Below, piece by piece: positions 8,446 to 16,755 of a DNA stretch of 64,000 bases. The position numbers were made by a program, and so were the translations under genes. The DNA is taken from NCBI GenBank assembly GCA_046349395.1, contig JAXMCK010000003.1:434001-498000 (forward strand), written 5' to 3'. Source of the DNA: JAXMCK01 sp046349395 (lineage in GTDB: Bacteria; Pseudomonadota; Alphaproteobacteria; Geminicoccales; Geminicoccaceae). Each line of letters starts with the position of its first letter. The stretch's first letter is position 1. The notes beneath the pieces are model-generated. The model did no database searches. It saw only the letters and a program-made list of their open reading frames with translations, and had not been told where the DNA came from.

Positions 8446-9303
8446 TTACTTCGCGAACACGGCGAGATCCGCGTTCGTATCCGCGGCAAGGGCCGTGTAG
8501 TGATAATCGTGAGCGTTCCAGGTGACTTCGCGAACGCCGTCCGCCGCTTGCGACGCGACGGCAGGTGCCGGGGCGGCCGGCACCGTCCCCGCAGCCATCG
8601 GCTCCATCAGCACCAGCACCGAGCGTGCGGCCTGCGGGCTCACGCCCTGATAGTGCAGCAGGGCCGCAGGCGTGCCGCGAACATCGGCAACACTGCCTTC
8701 GGCGAGGGCATATCCCGACGGTTCCGTGAGGTCGGGCAGAGGATGGCCAAGCTGGCCCTCGAGCCAGGAGCGTACCTCCTCGGACGTTCCGGTCGTCATC
8801 AGGGCGGAGGCACGGGGCTGCACGCCGAGGCGCGCCTCGGCGAGCTTCAGCAAATCCTCGGCCTCCGGACCCGTGCCGAGGCCGGCGACGCTGCGCACCG
8901 TGTCGACCACGCCGGCGGCGGCGAGACCGAGAAAGGCCAAGCCGGCCAAACGCAGGGACCAGGTGCGGCGAACGGTCCCCGGCGGTTCGATCGCGGGAAC
9001 AGGCCGCGGCAGGTGGGTGCGCTGGTCACCGCGGCGGCGGAGAGGCGTATCGGCTTCGTGTGGTCGCGGCGCCAGCAGGCTGAGGGCCGCCGGCTCGCGC
9101 TCCAGCCCCTGCCACAAGGACATGACCTGTTCGGTGGACTGCAGCCTTGCGCGGACGTCGCGCTCGAACTCGCGCAGCCGCGCGACACGGCCGCGGCAAG
9201 TGGCACATCCCATCAGGTGGCGGCGGAGGATAGAGCTGCCGGCCCGACCGAGCCTGCCGTCGACATGGGCTTCGAGGTACCGTTCGAGGTCAGAGCACTG
9301 CAT
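8446..9303 (-). CDS. Zinc-binding anti-sigma factor-like membrane protein
   Basis: A 285-residue protein. The N-terminal ~45 residues form a ZAS domain with R-R-H-L-M-G-C-A-T-C (H-x3-C-x2-C), the zinc cluster that holds an ECF sigma factor. A Pro/Arg-rich linker leads to one transmembrane helix (L-R-L-A-G-L-A-F-L-G-L-A-A-A, about residue 117) and a periplasmic domain of ~150 residues with no catalytic motif I recognise. GGGAGGA before the ATG is a good ribosome site. ECF anti-sigma genes usually sit next to their sigma factor, but none is present: the upstream neighbour, on the other strand, is an EF-G paralogue. The partner is probably elsewhere, or the protein senses and regulates something else. 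Confidence 0.75.
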   Translation of the reverse strand: MQCSDLERYLEAHVDGRLGRAGSSILRRHLMGCATCRGRVARLREFERDVRARLQSTEQVMSLWQGLEREPAALSLLAPRPHEADTPLRRRGDQRTHLPRPVPAIEPPGTVRRTWSLRLAGLAFLGLAAAGVVDTVRSVAGLGTGPEAEDLLKLAEARLGVQPRASALMTTGTSEEVRSWLEGQLGHPLPDLTEPSGYALAEGSVADVRGTPAALLHYQGVSPQAARSVLVLMEPMAAGTVPAAPAPAVASQAADGVREVTWNAHDYHYTALAADTNADLAVFAK

Positions 9304-9487
9304 CGGGCGTCCTCCCTCGGCGCCACCGTGGACTTTCGTTCAATGTGCGACGGAGTGCAACGGCCACCGGGGCCGATCCAGGCGTCGATTCCCTGTTGCC
9401 ATACGCCAGCACACCGCCAACGATCAGCGGTCTGGAATGTACGTCGGGCGTCGAGGCATCCGCCCGAGTTTCTTCGCGGGAGGCGGG

Positions 9488-11518
9488 ATGGGACAGAGAA
9501 CGAATGTGCGCAACGTGGCGATCGTCGGCCCGAACGGGGTCGGCAAGACCACATTGCTGGAAAGCCTGCTGTTCGTGGCGGGGGCGATCAATCGCAAGGG
9601 AAAGGTGAACGACGGCACCACTGTCGGTGACGGAAGTGCGGAGGCCCGCGAGCGGCGGATGAGCACGGAGGTCAACGCCGCCGCCTTCTCGACCCAGGGT
9701 CTCGATTTCAACGTGCTGGACTGCCCGGGCTCGGTCGAGTTTCTGGCCGAGATGCAGAACGCCGTGCTGGGCTGCGACCTCGCCGTCGTCGTGGTCGAGC
9801 CGCAGCTGGCGCGGATGATCGCCGTCGCACCGCTCTTCCAGTTCCTCGACGCGCATTCGATCCCGCATGTCGTCTTCCTGAACAAGATGGATCGCGCCGA
9901 CACGCGATTCCAGGACCTGCTCCAGGCGCTGCGCGGCCTCAGCACGCGGCCTGTCATCCCGCATCAGTACGCCATCGGCGGCGGCGAGGACCTCGTCGGC
10001 TACATCGATCTCGTCAGCGAGGAGGCGCACGCTTTCCGGGCCGGTGCCGCCTCCGACGTCATCCCGCTGCCCGAAGAGTATCGCGAGCAGGAGCAGATTG
10101 CCCGGCGCGAATTGCTGGAGGCGCTGGCCGACTTCGACGACGACCTCCTCGAGAAGCTTCTCGAGGATCAGGAGCCACCCCAGGAGCAGATCGTCCGCGA
10201 CCTGCAGAAGACCCTCGGCGCCGACCAGGTCGTGCCGCTGTTCATCGGCGTTGCCGAGCAGGACATGGGTGTGCGCAAGCTGCTTGAGGCGCTGGTCCGT
10301 GAAGCGCCCGACCCGACGGTGCGGGCGGCCCAGCTCGGCATCGATGCCGACGGTCCGGCCATGGTGCAGATCCTGAAGAACTTCTACCTGGCGCAGACGG
10401 GCAAGCTCTCTCTGGCCCGGGTCTGGTCCGGCTCGGTGAAGGACGGCATGACGATCGGCGACATGCGGATCGGCGGCGTCTACCGCATGGTCGGCCAGCA
10501 GCAGCAGGCACTGGGCCAAGCCGAGGCCGGCGACATCGTGGCGCTGGCCCGGATGGACCAGGCGAGGACGGGCCAGCTCCTCGCCAATGGTCAGGGCAAA
10601 CCCGCGACTCAGCCGCCGACCCCGCCCGAGACGAAGCCCATGTTCGCCTTTGCCGTGCACGCGGCGAACCGCAACGACGACGTGAAACTGTCGAGCGCTT
10701 TCGCCAAGCTGATCGATGAGGATCCGTCGCTGCGCGTCGAGCAGGACCCGGAAATGCGGCAGATGCTGCTCTGGGGCCAGGGTGAGATCCACCTCCGCGT
10801 CGCCCTCGACCGGATGAAGAACAAGTACAATGTCGAGGTGGCGCCGACCGCCCCGAAGACCCCCTATCGCGAGACGATCCGCAAAGGGGCCCACAGTCAC
10901 GGGCGGCACAAGAAGCAGTCGGGTGGCCACGGCCAGTTCGGCGACGTGAAGCTCGAGATCCAGCCCTTGCCGCGCGGCGAAGGCTTCCGCTTCGAGAACA
11001 AGGTCGTGGGCGGCTCCGTTCCGCGCCAGTTCATCCCGGCCGTCGAGGACGGCGCGCGGGAGTTCATGGCCAAGGGTCCCTTGGGCTTCCCGGTCGTCGA
11101 TGTCGCGGTGGCGCTCTATGATGGCCAGTTCCACAGCGTCGACAGCAACGAGATGTCCTTCAAGATGGCGACCGCCCAGGCGCTGAAGGACGGGCTGCCG
11201 AACTGCCAGCCGGTGCTGTTGGAGCCGATCCTGGCCGTCGTTCTCTCGGTGCCGTCGGACTATACCAGCCGTGCCCTGCAGCTCATCTCCGGCAAGCGCG
11301 GCCAGATCCTTGGGTACGAGGGCAAGGCCGGCTGGTCCGGGTGGGACGAGATCCGCGCCCACATCCCGCAGGGCGAGATCCACGACCTGATCGTCAACCT
11401 GCGTTCCCTCTCGCAGGGGACGGGCTTCTTCGAGTGGGCCCACGACCACCTGCAGGAGGTGCCGGACCGGTTGGCGCAGGCGATCGTCGACAAGTATCGC
11501 GAGGCCGCCGCGGGCTGA
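9488..11518 (+). CDS. fusA: Elongation factor G paralogue (EF-G2-like GTPase)
   Basis: A 676-residue translational GTPase with the EF-G domain order. The G1 loop is G-P-N-G-V-G-K-T-T (canonical EF-G has G-H-V-D/I-A-G-K-T-T), G3 is D-C-P-G, and G4 is N-K-M-D. Domain II follows (~270-370), then domains III-V with the tip-like loop H-K-K-Q-S-G-G-H-G-Q-F-G near residue 480. The divergent G1 and a shortened domain II mark it as a second EF-G-type protein, not the str-operon fusA: no rpsL, rpsG or tuf is near. Such paralogues occur in many Alphaproteobacteria. The ATG at 9488 has GGGAGGCGGG just before it; the frame upstream is open but antisense to the anti-sigma gene. Confidence 0.88.
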   Translation: MGQRTNVRNVAIVGPNGVGKTTLLESLLFVAGAINRKGKVNDGTTVGDGSAEARERRMSTEVNAAAFSTQGLDFNVLDCPGSVEFLAEMQNAVLGCDLAVVVVEPQLARMIAVAPLFQFLDAHSIPHVVFLNKMDRADTRFQDLLQALRGLSTRPVIPHQYAIGGGEDLVGYIDLVSEEAHAFRAGAASDVIPLPEEYREQEQIARRELLEALADFDDDLLEKLLEDQEPPQEQIVRDLQKTLGADQVVPLFIGVAEQDMGVRKLLEALVREAPDPTVRAAQLGIDADGPAMVQILKNFYLAQTGKLSLARVWSGSVKDGMTIGDMRIGGVYRMVGQQQQALGQAEAGDIVALARMDQARTGQLLANGQGKPATQPPTPPETKPMFAFAVHAANRNDDVKLSSAFAKLIDEDPSLRVEQDPEMRQMLLWGQGEIHLRVALDRMKNKYNVEVAPTAPKTPYRETIRKGAHSHGRHKKQSGGHGQFGDVKLEIQPLPRGEGFRFENKVVGGSVPRQFIPAVEDGAREFMAKGPLGFPVVDVAVALYDGQFHSVDSNEMSFKMATAQALKDGLPNCQPVLLEPILAVVLSVPSDYTSRALQLISGKRGQILGYEGKAGWSGWDEIRAHIPQGEIHDLIVNLRSLSQGTGFFEWAHDHLQEVPDRLAQAIVDKYREAAAG

Positions 11519-11559
11519 GCGGTCGTTCCGCGATCCCTGCCCCCAAGGCAGCCGGGCGG

Positions 11560-12273
11560 GTGAGCAGGCGAGGTGCCGGTGCTTTCGCCCGGCGCGTCCG
11601 CTCACTGTTGCCCTGGCGGATCTGGCTGCGGCGTGCCGTGATCCTGTTCGTGGTAGCACCGTTCCTGGTGCTCGTCGTCTATCGGTTCGTCCCGGTGCCG
11701 TTCACGCCGCTGATGGCGATCCGGCTCGTCGAGGGCTACGGCTTCGACAAGGACTGGGTGCCCTTGGGCTCGATCTCGCCCCATCTGCCGCGGAGCGTGA
11801 TCGCGTCCGAGGACAACCGCTTCTGCGTCCATGGCGGGTTCGACTGGCAGGCGCTGGGTAACGAGTTCGACCGGGCGCTGGAGGGCGAGCGACCGCGCGG
11901 GGCCAGCACGATCAGCATGCAGACGGTGAAGAACGTGCTGCTCTGGCCGGGCCGCGATCCGCTCCGGAAGATCGTCGAAGCCTGGTACACGCCGCAGCTG
12001 GAGCTACTCTGGAACAAGCAGCGGATCCTCGAAGTCTATCTCAACATCGTCGAGTTCGGCCCCGGCATCTACGGTGCGGAGGCGGCCTCGCGCCGGTTCT
12101 TCAAGAAGCCCGCGAGCCAGCTGAGTGCCGTCGAGGCGGCACGCTTGGCAGCCGTCCTGCCAGCACCGCTCGACTGGTCCGCCGCCCAGCCGGGCCCGCT
12201 CGTGCGCCGGCGTACCGCCTTGATCCTGCGCCGCATCGGCCAGCTCGGCCCCTATCTCGACTGCGCGCCCTGA
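11560..12273 (+). CDS. mtgA: Monofunctional biosynthetic peptidoglycan transglycosylase
   Basis: A 237-residue family-51 glycosyltransferase. A single N-terminal membrane helix (A-V-I-L-F-V-V-A-P-F-L-V-L-V-V, ~25-40) is followed by the catalytic domain with S-E-D-N-R-F (catalytic Glu), H-G-G-F-D-W, R-G-A-S-T-I-S-M-Q and Y-L-N-I-V-E-F-G-P. These are the conserved GT51 motifs. It polymerises lipid II glycan strands on the outer face of the inner membrane. The GTG at 11560 gives the usual MtgA length. The open frame upstream lies inside the EF-G gene and is not conserved. It has no transpeptidase domain. Confidence 0.93.
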   Translation: MSRRGAGAFARRVRSLLPWRIWLRRAVILFVVAPFLVLVVYRFVPVPFTPLMAIRLVEGYGFDKDWVPLGSISPHLPRSVIASEDNRFCVHGGFDWQALGNEFDRALEGERPRGASTISMQTVKNVLLWPGRDPLRKIVEAWYTPQLELLWNKQRILEVYLNIVEFGPGIYGAEAASRRFFKKPASQLSAVEAARLAAVLPAPLDWSAAQPGPLVRRRTALILRRIGQLGPYLDCAP

Positions 12274-12312
12274 GCCGCGTATCAGCGCGGTCGGCGGCGG
12301 AGACGGGGATTC

Positions 12313-13347
12313 ATGGCGACGACGAAGATACCGGCGACGGTGATCACCGGCTTTCTGGGCGCGGGCAAGACGAGCCTGATCCGGCACCTGATCGAGAACG
12401 CGAACGGGCGGCGCATAGCCCTCGTCATCAACGAGTTCGGCGATGTCGGCGTCGACCGCGAGCTGCTGCTCGGCTGCGGCATCGCCGGCTGCGAGGAGGG
12501 CGACCTCATCGAGCTCGCCAATGGCTGCATCTGCTGCACCGTCGCCGACGACTTCCTCCCCACCATGCACCAGCTGCTCGACCGGCCCGATCCCCCGCAG
12601 CACATCGTCATCGAGACCTCGGGCCTCGCTTTGCCGAAGCCCTTGGTGAAGGCGTTCGGCTGGCCCGAGGTGAAGAACCGCGTCACCGTCGACGGCGTCG
12701 TCGCTGTGGTGGATGCCGAGGCGGCCGCCGCCGGCCGGTTCGCGACCGATCCCGAGGCCGTCGCGGCGGCGAGGCGCCAGGATCCGGCGCTCGATCACGA
12801 GAGCCCGCTCGAGGAGCTGTTCGAGGAGCAAATCCAGTGCGCGGACATGGTCGTGCTCAACAAGCTCGACCGGGTCGACGCGGGCGAACGAGAGCGCGCC
12901 GAGAGCGAGGTCTCGCGCTACCTGCGACCGGGTGTGCGCACCGTTCCGGCGCGGTTCGGGGCGGTCGAGCCGCGTGTCCTGCTCGGCATCGGTGCCGCCG
13001 CCGAGGACGATCTCGACAGCCGCCCCTCGCATCACGAAGCGGAAGGTCACGACCACGATCACGACGAGTTCGAGAGCTTCACGGTCGATCTTGACCCGAT
13101 CGCAGATCCCGAGACCCTTCTCGAGCGCATCCGGGCCGCCGCGACCGCGCACGAGGTCCTGCGCGTGAAGGGCTTCGCCGCCGTCGAGGGCAAAGCGCTG
13201 CGCCACGCCGTGCAGGCCGTGGGCGATCGCGCCCAGGGCTATTACGACCGGCCCTGGCGGGCCGACGAGGAGCGCCGGACCCGCCTCGTCGTGATCGGTC
13301 TCCGCGGTCTCGACCGGAGTGCCGTGACGGACGTTCTCGCGGGCTGA
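12313..13347 (+). CDS. cobW: CobW/G3E-family zinc-linked GTPase
   Basis: A 344-residue G3E GTPase. The P-loop is G-F-L-G-A-G-K-T (residues 13-20), the metal motif G-C-I-C-C (CxCC) lies near residue 75, and an N-K-L-D guanine-specificity motif lies near 180. A His-rich stretch (H-D-H-D-H-D, near residue 243) precedes the C-terminal CobW_C domain. Members load zinc or cobalt onto client enzymes or act in cobalamin synthesis. No cob gene is nearby, so the client is open. It is followed two bases downstream by a periplasmic binding-protein gene. The start ATG at 12313 precedes the conserved T-V-I-T-G-F strand directly. Confidence 0.86.
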   Translation: MATTKIPATVITGFLGAGKTSLIRHLIENANGRRIALVINEFGDVGVDRELLLGCGIAGCEEGDLIELANGCICCTVADDFLPTMHQLLDRPDPPQHIVIETSGLALPKPLVKAFGWPEVKNRVTVDGVVAVVDAEAAAAGRFATDPEAVAAARRQDPALDHESPLEELFEEQIQCADMVVLNKLDRVDAGERERAESEVSRYLRPGVRTVPARFGAVEPRVLLGIGAAAEDDLDSRPSHHEAEGHDHDHDEFESFTVDLDPIADPETLLERIRAAATAHEVLRVKGFAAVEGKALRHAVQAVGDRAQGYYDRPWRADEERRTRLVVIGLRGLDRSAVTDVLAG

Positions 13348-13349
13348 CC

Positions 13350-14411
13350 ATGCGCGCGGCTGCCCTCGTCGCCTTGGGTTGTTTGTTCGGCGGCGCCGAC
13401 GCCCGAGCCGCCTGCACCGTCGCCGCCAGTTGGCCCGGCGGTGGGGCGCGGTGGCAGGTCGACATGGCGGCGGTCGCTGCGGCCGTGAAGGACGGTGGCT
13501 GCGACTACCTGCAGCGCGACGCCGAGGCGTCCGCCGGACGTCAGCTGCGCGATCTCTCGGTACTCGGAGAAGGTTCGGCCAAGGTGCTGATCGTGACCGC
13601 CGTCGACCCGCAGCGGGTGCTGCCGGCGGTCGATTCGGTGCTGGCGGACGGTCGGACCGTCATCGCCTACGACCGCGCCATTCCGAAGCCGGATCTTCTC
13701 TATCTCAGCTTCGATGCCGTCGACGTCGGCCGGCTCCAGGCAGAGTCCCTGCTGCACCTGCGCCCCAAGGGCCGCTACGTGATCCTGAAAGGCGATGCGG
13801 CGGATCCAAACGCCGATCTCGTCTACCGTGGCCAGCGCCAGGTGCTCGATCCGGCGATCAAGAAGGGCGAGATCGCGCTCGTCGGCGACAGCTACGTCGC
13901 GGACTGGAGTGCGGCATCAGCATCGACCGTCCTCGAAGGCATCCTCGACGCCAGCCCGGGCGGTATCGACGCGATCCTGGCCGCGAACGACGAGATCGCC
14001 GGTGCGGCCATCGCGGTCCTGGAGAAGCGCGGCCTGGCGAGTGTCGCCGTGGCCGGCCAGGACGGCGAGCCCGCGGCCCTGCATCGGATCGCCCTCGGCA
14101 CGCAGGCGATGACGGTGTGGAAGGACGGCCGCCGTCTGGGTGCCGCTGCCGGCAAGATCGCCACGGCGCTGGCGAAGGGGGAGACGCCGCCCGACATGGG
14201 GCAGATCCATCCCTGGACGGACGGGCCGCGCAAGGTGCCCCTGCGTGCCATCCTGCTGAAACCCGTCGCGATCGAGCGGGCCGATCTGCAGGACGTGATC
14301 GACAGCGGCTGGGTGACGCGGGCCGAGATTTGTGCCGGTGTCGACCCGTCCCTGGTCCCCGCCTGCACGCCGACCTACCCCATGCCGCCGCCGCGCAAGC
14401 CTGCGCTCTAG
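13350..14411 (+). CDS. Periplasmic sugar-binding protein, xylose-binding (XylF)-like
   Basis: A 353-residue exported protein. Residues 1-20 are a signal peptide ending D-A-R-A-A. The mature part is a Peripla_BP_4 fold: V-L-I-V-T-A-V-D-P, V-I-A-Y-D-R-A-I (a hallmark of XylF-type proteins), V-I-L-K-G-D-A-A-D-P-N-A, and A-I-L-A-A-N-D-E-I-A-G-A. Such proteins deliver sugars (xylose, related pentoses) to an ABC permease. No permease or ATPase is near, and the gene before it is a CobW GTPase two bases away, so it is an orphan component, perhaps working with a distant transporter or sensor. Its stop overlaps the 3' end of the convergent fliP by four bases. Confidence 0.78.
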   Translation: MRAAALVALGCLFGGADARAACTVAASWPGGGARWQVDMAAVAAAVKDGGCDYLQRDAEASAGRQLRDLSVLGEGSAKVLIVTAVDPQRVLPAVDSVLADGRTVIAYDRAIPKPDLLYLSFDAVDVGRLQAESLLHLRPKGRYVILKGDAADPNADLVYRGQRQVLDPAIKKGEIALVGDSYVADWSAASASTVLEGILDASPGGIDAILAANDEIAGAAIAVLEKRGLASVAVAGQDGEPAALHRIALGTQAMTVWKDGRRLGAAAGKIATALAKGETPPDMGQIHPWTDGPRKVPLRAILLKPVAIERADLQDVIDSGWVTRAEICAGVDPSLVPACTPTYPMPPPRKPAL

Positions 14412-15136
14412 GCCGGCGCGAAGCTCTGCACGAGGCTCCCGGCGACCAGCGCCCAGCCATCGACCAGCACGAAGAAGATCAGCTTGAAGGGCAGGGACAC
14501 CATCACCGGCGGCAGCATCATCATGCCCATCGACATGAGGATCGAGGCCACGACCATGTCGATGATGAGGAAGGGCACGAAGATCAGGAAGCCGATCTCG
14601 AAGGCACGGCGAAGCTCGCTGATCATGAACGCCGGCAGCAGGATCCGGAATGGCAGGTCCTCAGCCGTGGCAGGTGGCGGCGTGTCGGCGATCTTCAGGA
14701 ATACGGCAACGTCCTCGTCGCGCACCTGCGCCAGCATGAAGTGGCGCAAGGGCCCGCCGGCCCGCTCGATCGCCTCCTCGGTACCAATCTTCTCCGCCAT
14801 CAGCGGCTCGAGGCTGTCGCGGTAAACGGTCTCGAACGTCGGCGCCATGATGAAGAGCGTCAGGAACAGAGCGAGGCTCATCAGCACCGGGTTGGGCGGT
14901 GTCTGCTGCAGCCCGATCGCCGTGCGCAGGAACGACAGCACGATGACGATCCTGGTGAAGGACGTCACCATCACCAGGAGCGAGGGTGCGAGGCTCAGGA
15001 CCGTGATCAGGAGGACGAGGCGGACGATCTGACCCGAGACGGTACCGCCCTGGCCCAGATCGAGGCTGAGCGACTGTGCAAATGCCGAACTCGGCAGGAG
15101 CAGCACGAGGCCGGCGACCGGCAGCCAGCGCCTCAT
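14408..15136 (-). CDS. fliP: Flagellar export gate protein FliP
   Basis: A 242-residue protein with a cleavable signal peptide (L-P-S-S-A-F-A) and four membrane segments. Family signatures are seen: V-T-S-F-T-R-I-V-I-V-L-S-F-L-R (near residue 62) and F-L-I-I-D-M-V-V-A-S-I-L-M-S-M-G-M (near 190). FliP forms the export channel with FliQ and FliR. The ATG at 15136 overlaps the fliO stop (ATGA). A longer open frame upstream is the antisense-free read-through of fliO in another frame and is not real. fliQ, fliR and flhB are not in the window. Confidence 0.95.
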   Translation of the reverse strand: MRRWLPVAGLVLLLPSSAFAQSLSLDLGQGGTVSGQIVRLVLLITVLSLAPSLLVMVTSFTRIVIVLSFLRTAIGLQQTPPNPVLMSLALFLTLFIMAPTFETVYRDSLEPLMAEKIGTEEAIERAGGPLRHFMLAQVRDEDVAVFLKIADTPPPATAEDLPFRILLPAFMISELRRAFEIGFLIFVPFLIIDMVVASILMSMGMMMLPPVMVSLPFKLIFFVLVDGWALVAGSLVQSFAPA

Positions 15137-15408
15137 CGCACCACCCTCGATACCGGCACGGTCTCGATCAGGCTGGTGCCGGCAGGACCCACCGCGATGA
15201 GGTGCTCGACATCGTCGCGACGCAGCAGGACCACCCGGGTGCGGGCATCCAGTTGCCGCACGGCCAGGACGAGGAGCCTCGGGTCGCCGGCACCCACCTT
15301 CGGCAGACCCGGCAGGCCGCGGCGGGCTACCCAAGCGAGCAGCAGCAGGAGGCCCAGGACGCCGGCCAGCGCCACGACGAACCGGCCGAGCTCGATGCCC
15401 TCGCTCAT
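15133..15408 (-). CDS. fliO: Flagellar biosynthesis protein FliO
   Basis: A 91-residue protein with one N-terminal membrane helix (V-V-A-L-A-G-V-L-G-L-L-L-L-L-A-W-V) followed by a short cytoplasmic domain with V-L-A-V-R-Q-L-D-A-R-T-R-V-V-L-L-R-R-D. This matches the FliO family, which stabilises FliP during export-gate assembly. It sits directly before fliP with an overlapping ATGA, and after a 90-residue unknown gene with another four-base overlap, so the three are one coupled unit. The ATG at 15408 gives the usual short N-terminus. Confidence 0.9.
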   Translation of the reverse strand: MSEGIELGRFVVALAGVLGLLLLLAWVARRGLPGLPKVGAGDPRLLVLAVRQLDARTRVVLLRRDDVEHLIAVGPAGTSLIETVPVSRVVR

Positions 15409-15677
15409 CGGTGCAGCCTGCTCTGCCGAGCATAGGCGACACCCGCTACCCGGGCCTCGTGGAGCTTCCGCAGGCTGGCGCCGGTGTCGACCCGTGCAGC
15501 CTCCAGTGCGTTTACGATGTGCTGCAGCTCGTCGAGAACGGCCAACCCGGGTTCCGCCAGAGCGGCCACGAGCCGCTGCACGCGCGCCAGGTCCGGCACG
15601 TCGCCCGCCTGCAGGCGTCCCCGTGCATCGGCCAGTGCGGCCAGCGCCTCGTCCTCGTCCGATCTCGTCGCGGGCAT
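15405..15677 (-). CDS. Unknown 90-aa helical protein leading the fliO-fliP unit
   Basis: A 90-residue protein, mostly alpha-helical by composition (D-E-D-E-A-L-A-A-L-A-D-A-R-G-R-L, then V-Q-R-L-V-A-A-L-A-E-P and a long C-terminal helix I-V-N-A-L-E-A-A-R-V-D-T). It has no signal peptide, membrane segment or cysteine. Its stop overlaps the fliO ATG, so it belongs to the flagellar transcript. Size and helical character would fit a FlgN/FliT-like export chaperone or a small assembly factor, but I see no family motif, so that is speculation. A CtrA-like box lies ~80 bases before its ATG. Confidence 0.7.
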   Translation of the reverse strand: MPATRSDEDEALAALADARGRLQAGDVPDLARVQRLVAALAEPGLAVLDELQHIVNALEAARVDTGASLRKLHEARVAGVAYARQSRLHR

Positions 15678-15755
15678 CGTGACGCCCCCACACCGGCGGT
15701 GCCGTACGGCCGCGGCGTTTGCCTCGACCTCTCCTGCAGGCTAGAGCCGACATGG

Positions 15756-15770
15756 TTAACCGATCCTTAC
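15756..15770. promoter_or_regulatory. Putative CtrA box between fliO unit and moeB
   Basis: TTAA (15756-15759), seven bases, then TTAC (15767-15770), close to the CtrA consensus TTAA-N7-TTAA(C). It lies ~80 bases upstream of the 90-aa/fliO/fliP unit (minus strand) and ~27 bases before the moeB ATG (plus strand). In Caulobacter, CtrA activates early flagellar operons, so the minus-strand unit is the likelier target. Similar boxes precede sciP and fliF. Confidence 0.5.
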
Positions 15771-15796
15771 CAGCGCCGTCGGCGCAGCGGCCCGCC

Positions 15797-16591
15797 ATGG
15801 ACGACGACTTCAGCGACGACGAGCTCCGCCGCTATGCCCGGCATATCGTGCTGCCCGAGATCGGCGGCACCGGTCAGCTGGCGCTGCGCCGGGCCCGCGT
15901 GCTGATCATCGGGCTGGGTGGCCTGGGCGGCCCGCTGGCGCTCTACCTGGCGGCCGCCGGCATCGGCACGCTCGGTCTGCTCGACGACGACCGCGTCGAC
16001 CTCTCGAACCTGCAGCGGCAGGTCCTGTTCGACACCGATCAGCTCGGCCGGACGAAGCTGGACGCCGCCGTCGCACGCCTGCAGCAGCTCGATCCCGAGT
16101 TGCGGATCGTGCGGCACGCCATGCGGCTCGACCGTGCCAATGCCTCGTCCATCGTCGTCGGCTACGATCTCGTCGCGGATGGCAGCGACAATCTCCCCAC
16201 CCGTGAGGCGGTCCATGACGCCTGCGCCGACGCCGGGATCCCGCTGGTCAGCGCCGCCGTGCAGGGCCTCGACGGCCAGCTGACCACCTATAAGAGCTAT
16301 CTCGGCGACCCGCACCCCTGCCTGCGCTGCCTCGCCGGCGACGTTACCGATGCCGACGCTCTGCCGACCTGCGCGCAGGCGGGCGTGCTGGGTCCAGCGG
16401 CAGGCGTCATGGCGACGTTGCAGGCAGTCGAGGTCGTGAAGGAGATCCTGGATCTCGGCACGTCGCTATCGGGAACTCTCGTGCTCTATGACGCGCTGGG
16501 CGTCCGGCTCGATCGGGTGAGCTTGCGCCGACCGCCCGCATGCGCCGGCGGCTGCGTTCGCCGCGCTCCGCCAAAGCCCGCAGTTCTCTAG
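15797..16591 (+). CDS. moeB: ThiF/MoeB-family adenylyltransferase (HesA/MoeB/ThiF)
   Basis: A 264-residue E1-like enzyme. The opening R-R-Y-A-R-H-I-V-L-P-E-I-G-G is the MoeB/ThiF signature. The ATP loop is G-L-G-G-L-G (residues ~38-43), followed by D-D-D-R-V-D-L-S-N-L-Q-R-Q. Zinc pairs are C-L-R-C and C-A-G-G-C. There is no C-terminal rhodanese domain, so it is the short form that adenylates the C-terminus of MoaD or ThiS in molybdopterin or thiamine synthesis. No moa or thi gene adjoins it to choose between them. The ATG at 15797 begins just before the conserved segment; an upstream ATG at 15752 would run through the CtrA-like box. Confidence 0.85.
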   Translation: MDDDFSDDELRRYARHIVLPEIGGTGQLALRRARVLIIGLGGLGGPLALYLAAAGIGTLGLLDDDRVDLSNLQRQVLFDTDQLGRTKLDAAVARLQQLDPELRIVRHAMRLDRANASSIVVGYDLVADGSDNLPTREAVHDACADAGIPLVSAAVQGLDGQLTTYKSYLGDPHPCLRCLAGDVTDADALPTCAQAGVLGPAAGVMATLQAVEVVKEILDLGTSLSGTLVLYDALGVRLDRVSLRRPPACAGGCVRRAPPKPAVL

Positions 16592-16755
16592 GGTTTACGC
16601 TCGCGTCAAGCCAAACCTAGCCGTTGCGCGGCGCGCCCGGCTTGGGCTAAGGGGCTCCCGTCGCGATCGGGAAATCCTGAACTTTGCCCAGGTGAAGAAA
16701 GTCCCGGGTAGTTCGAGCGGCAGTTTGGTCAGGACGTCTGCTTGCCGGAGGCCCT

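Noticed and set aside
9290..11659. Long minus-strand frame opposite the EF-G gene
   Set aside because: Antisense shadow of a highly conserved GTPase gene; no protein motif on the minus strand.
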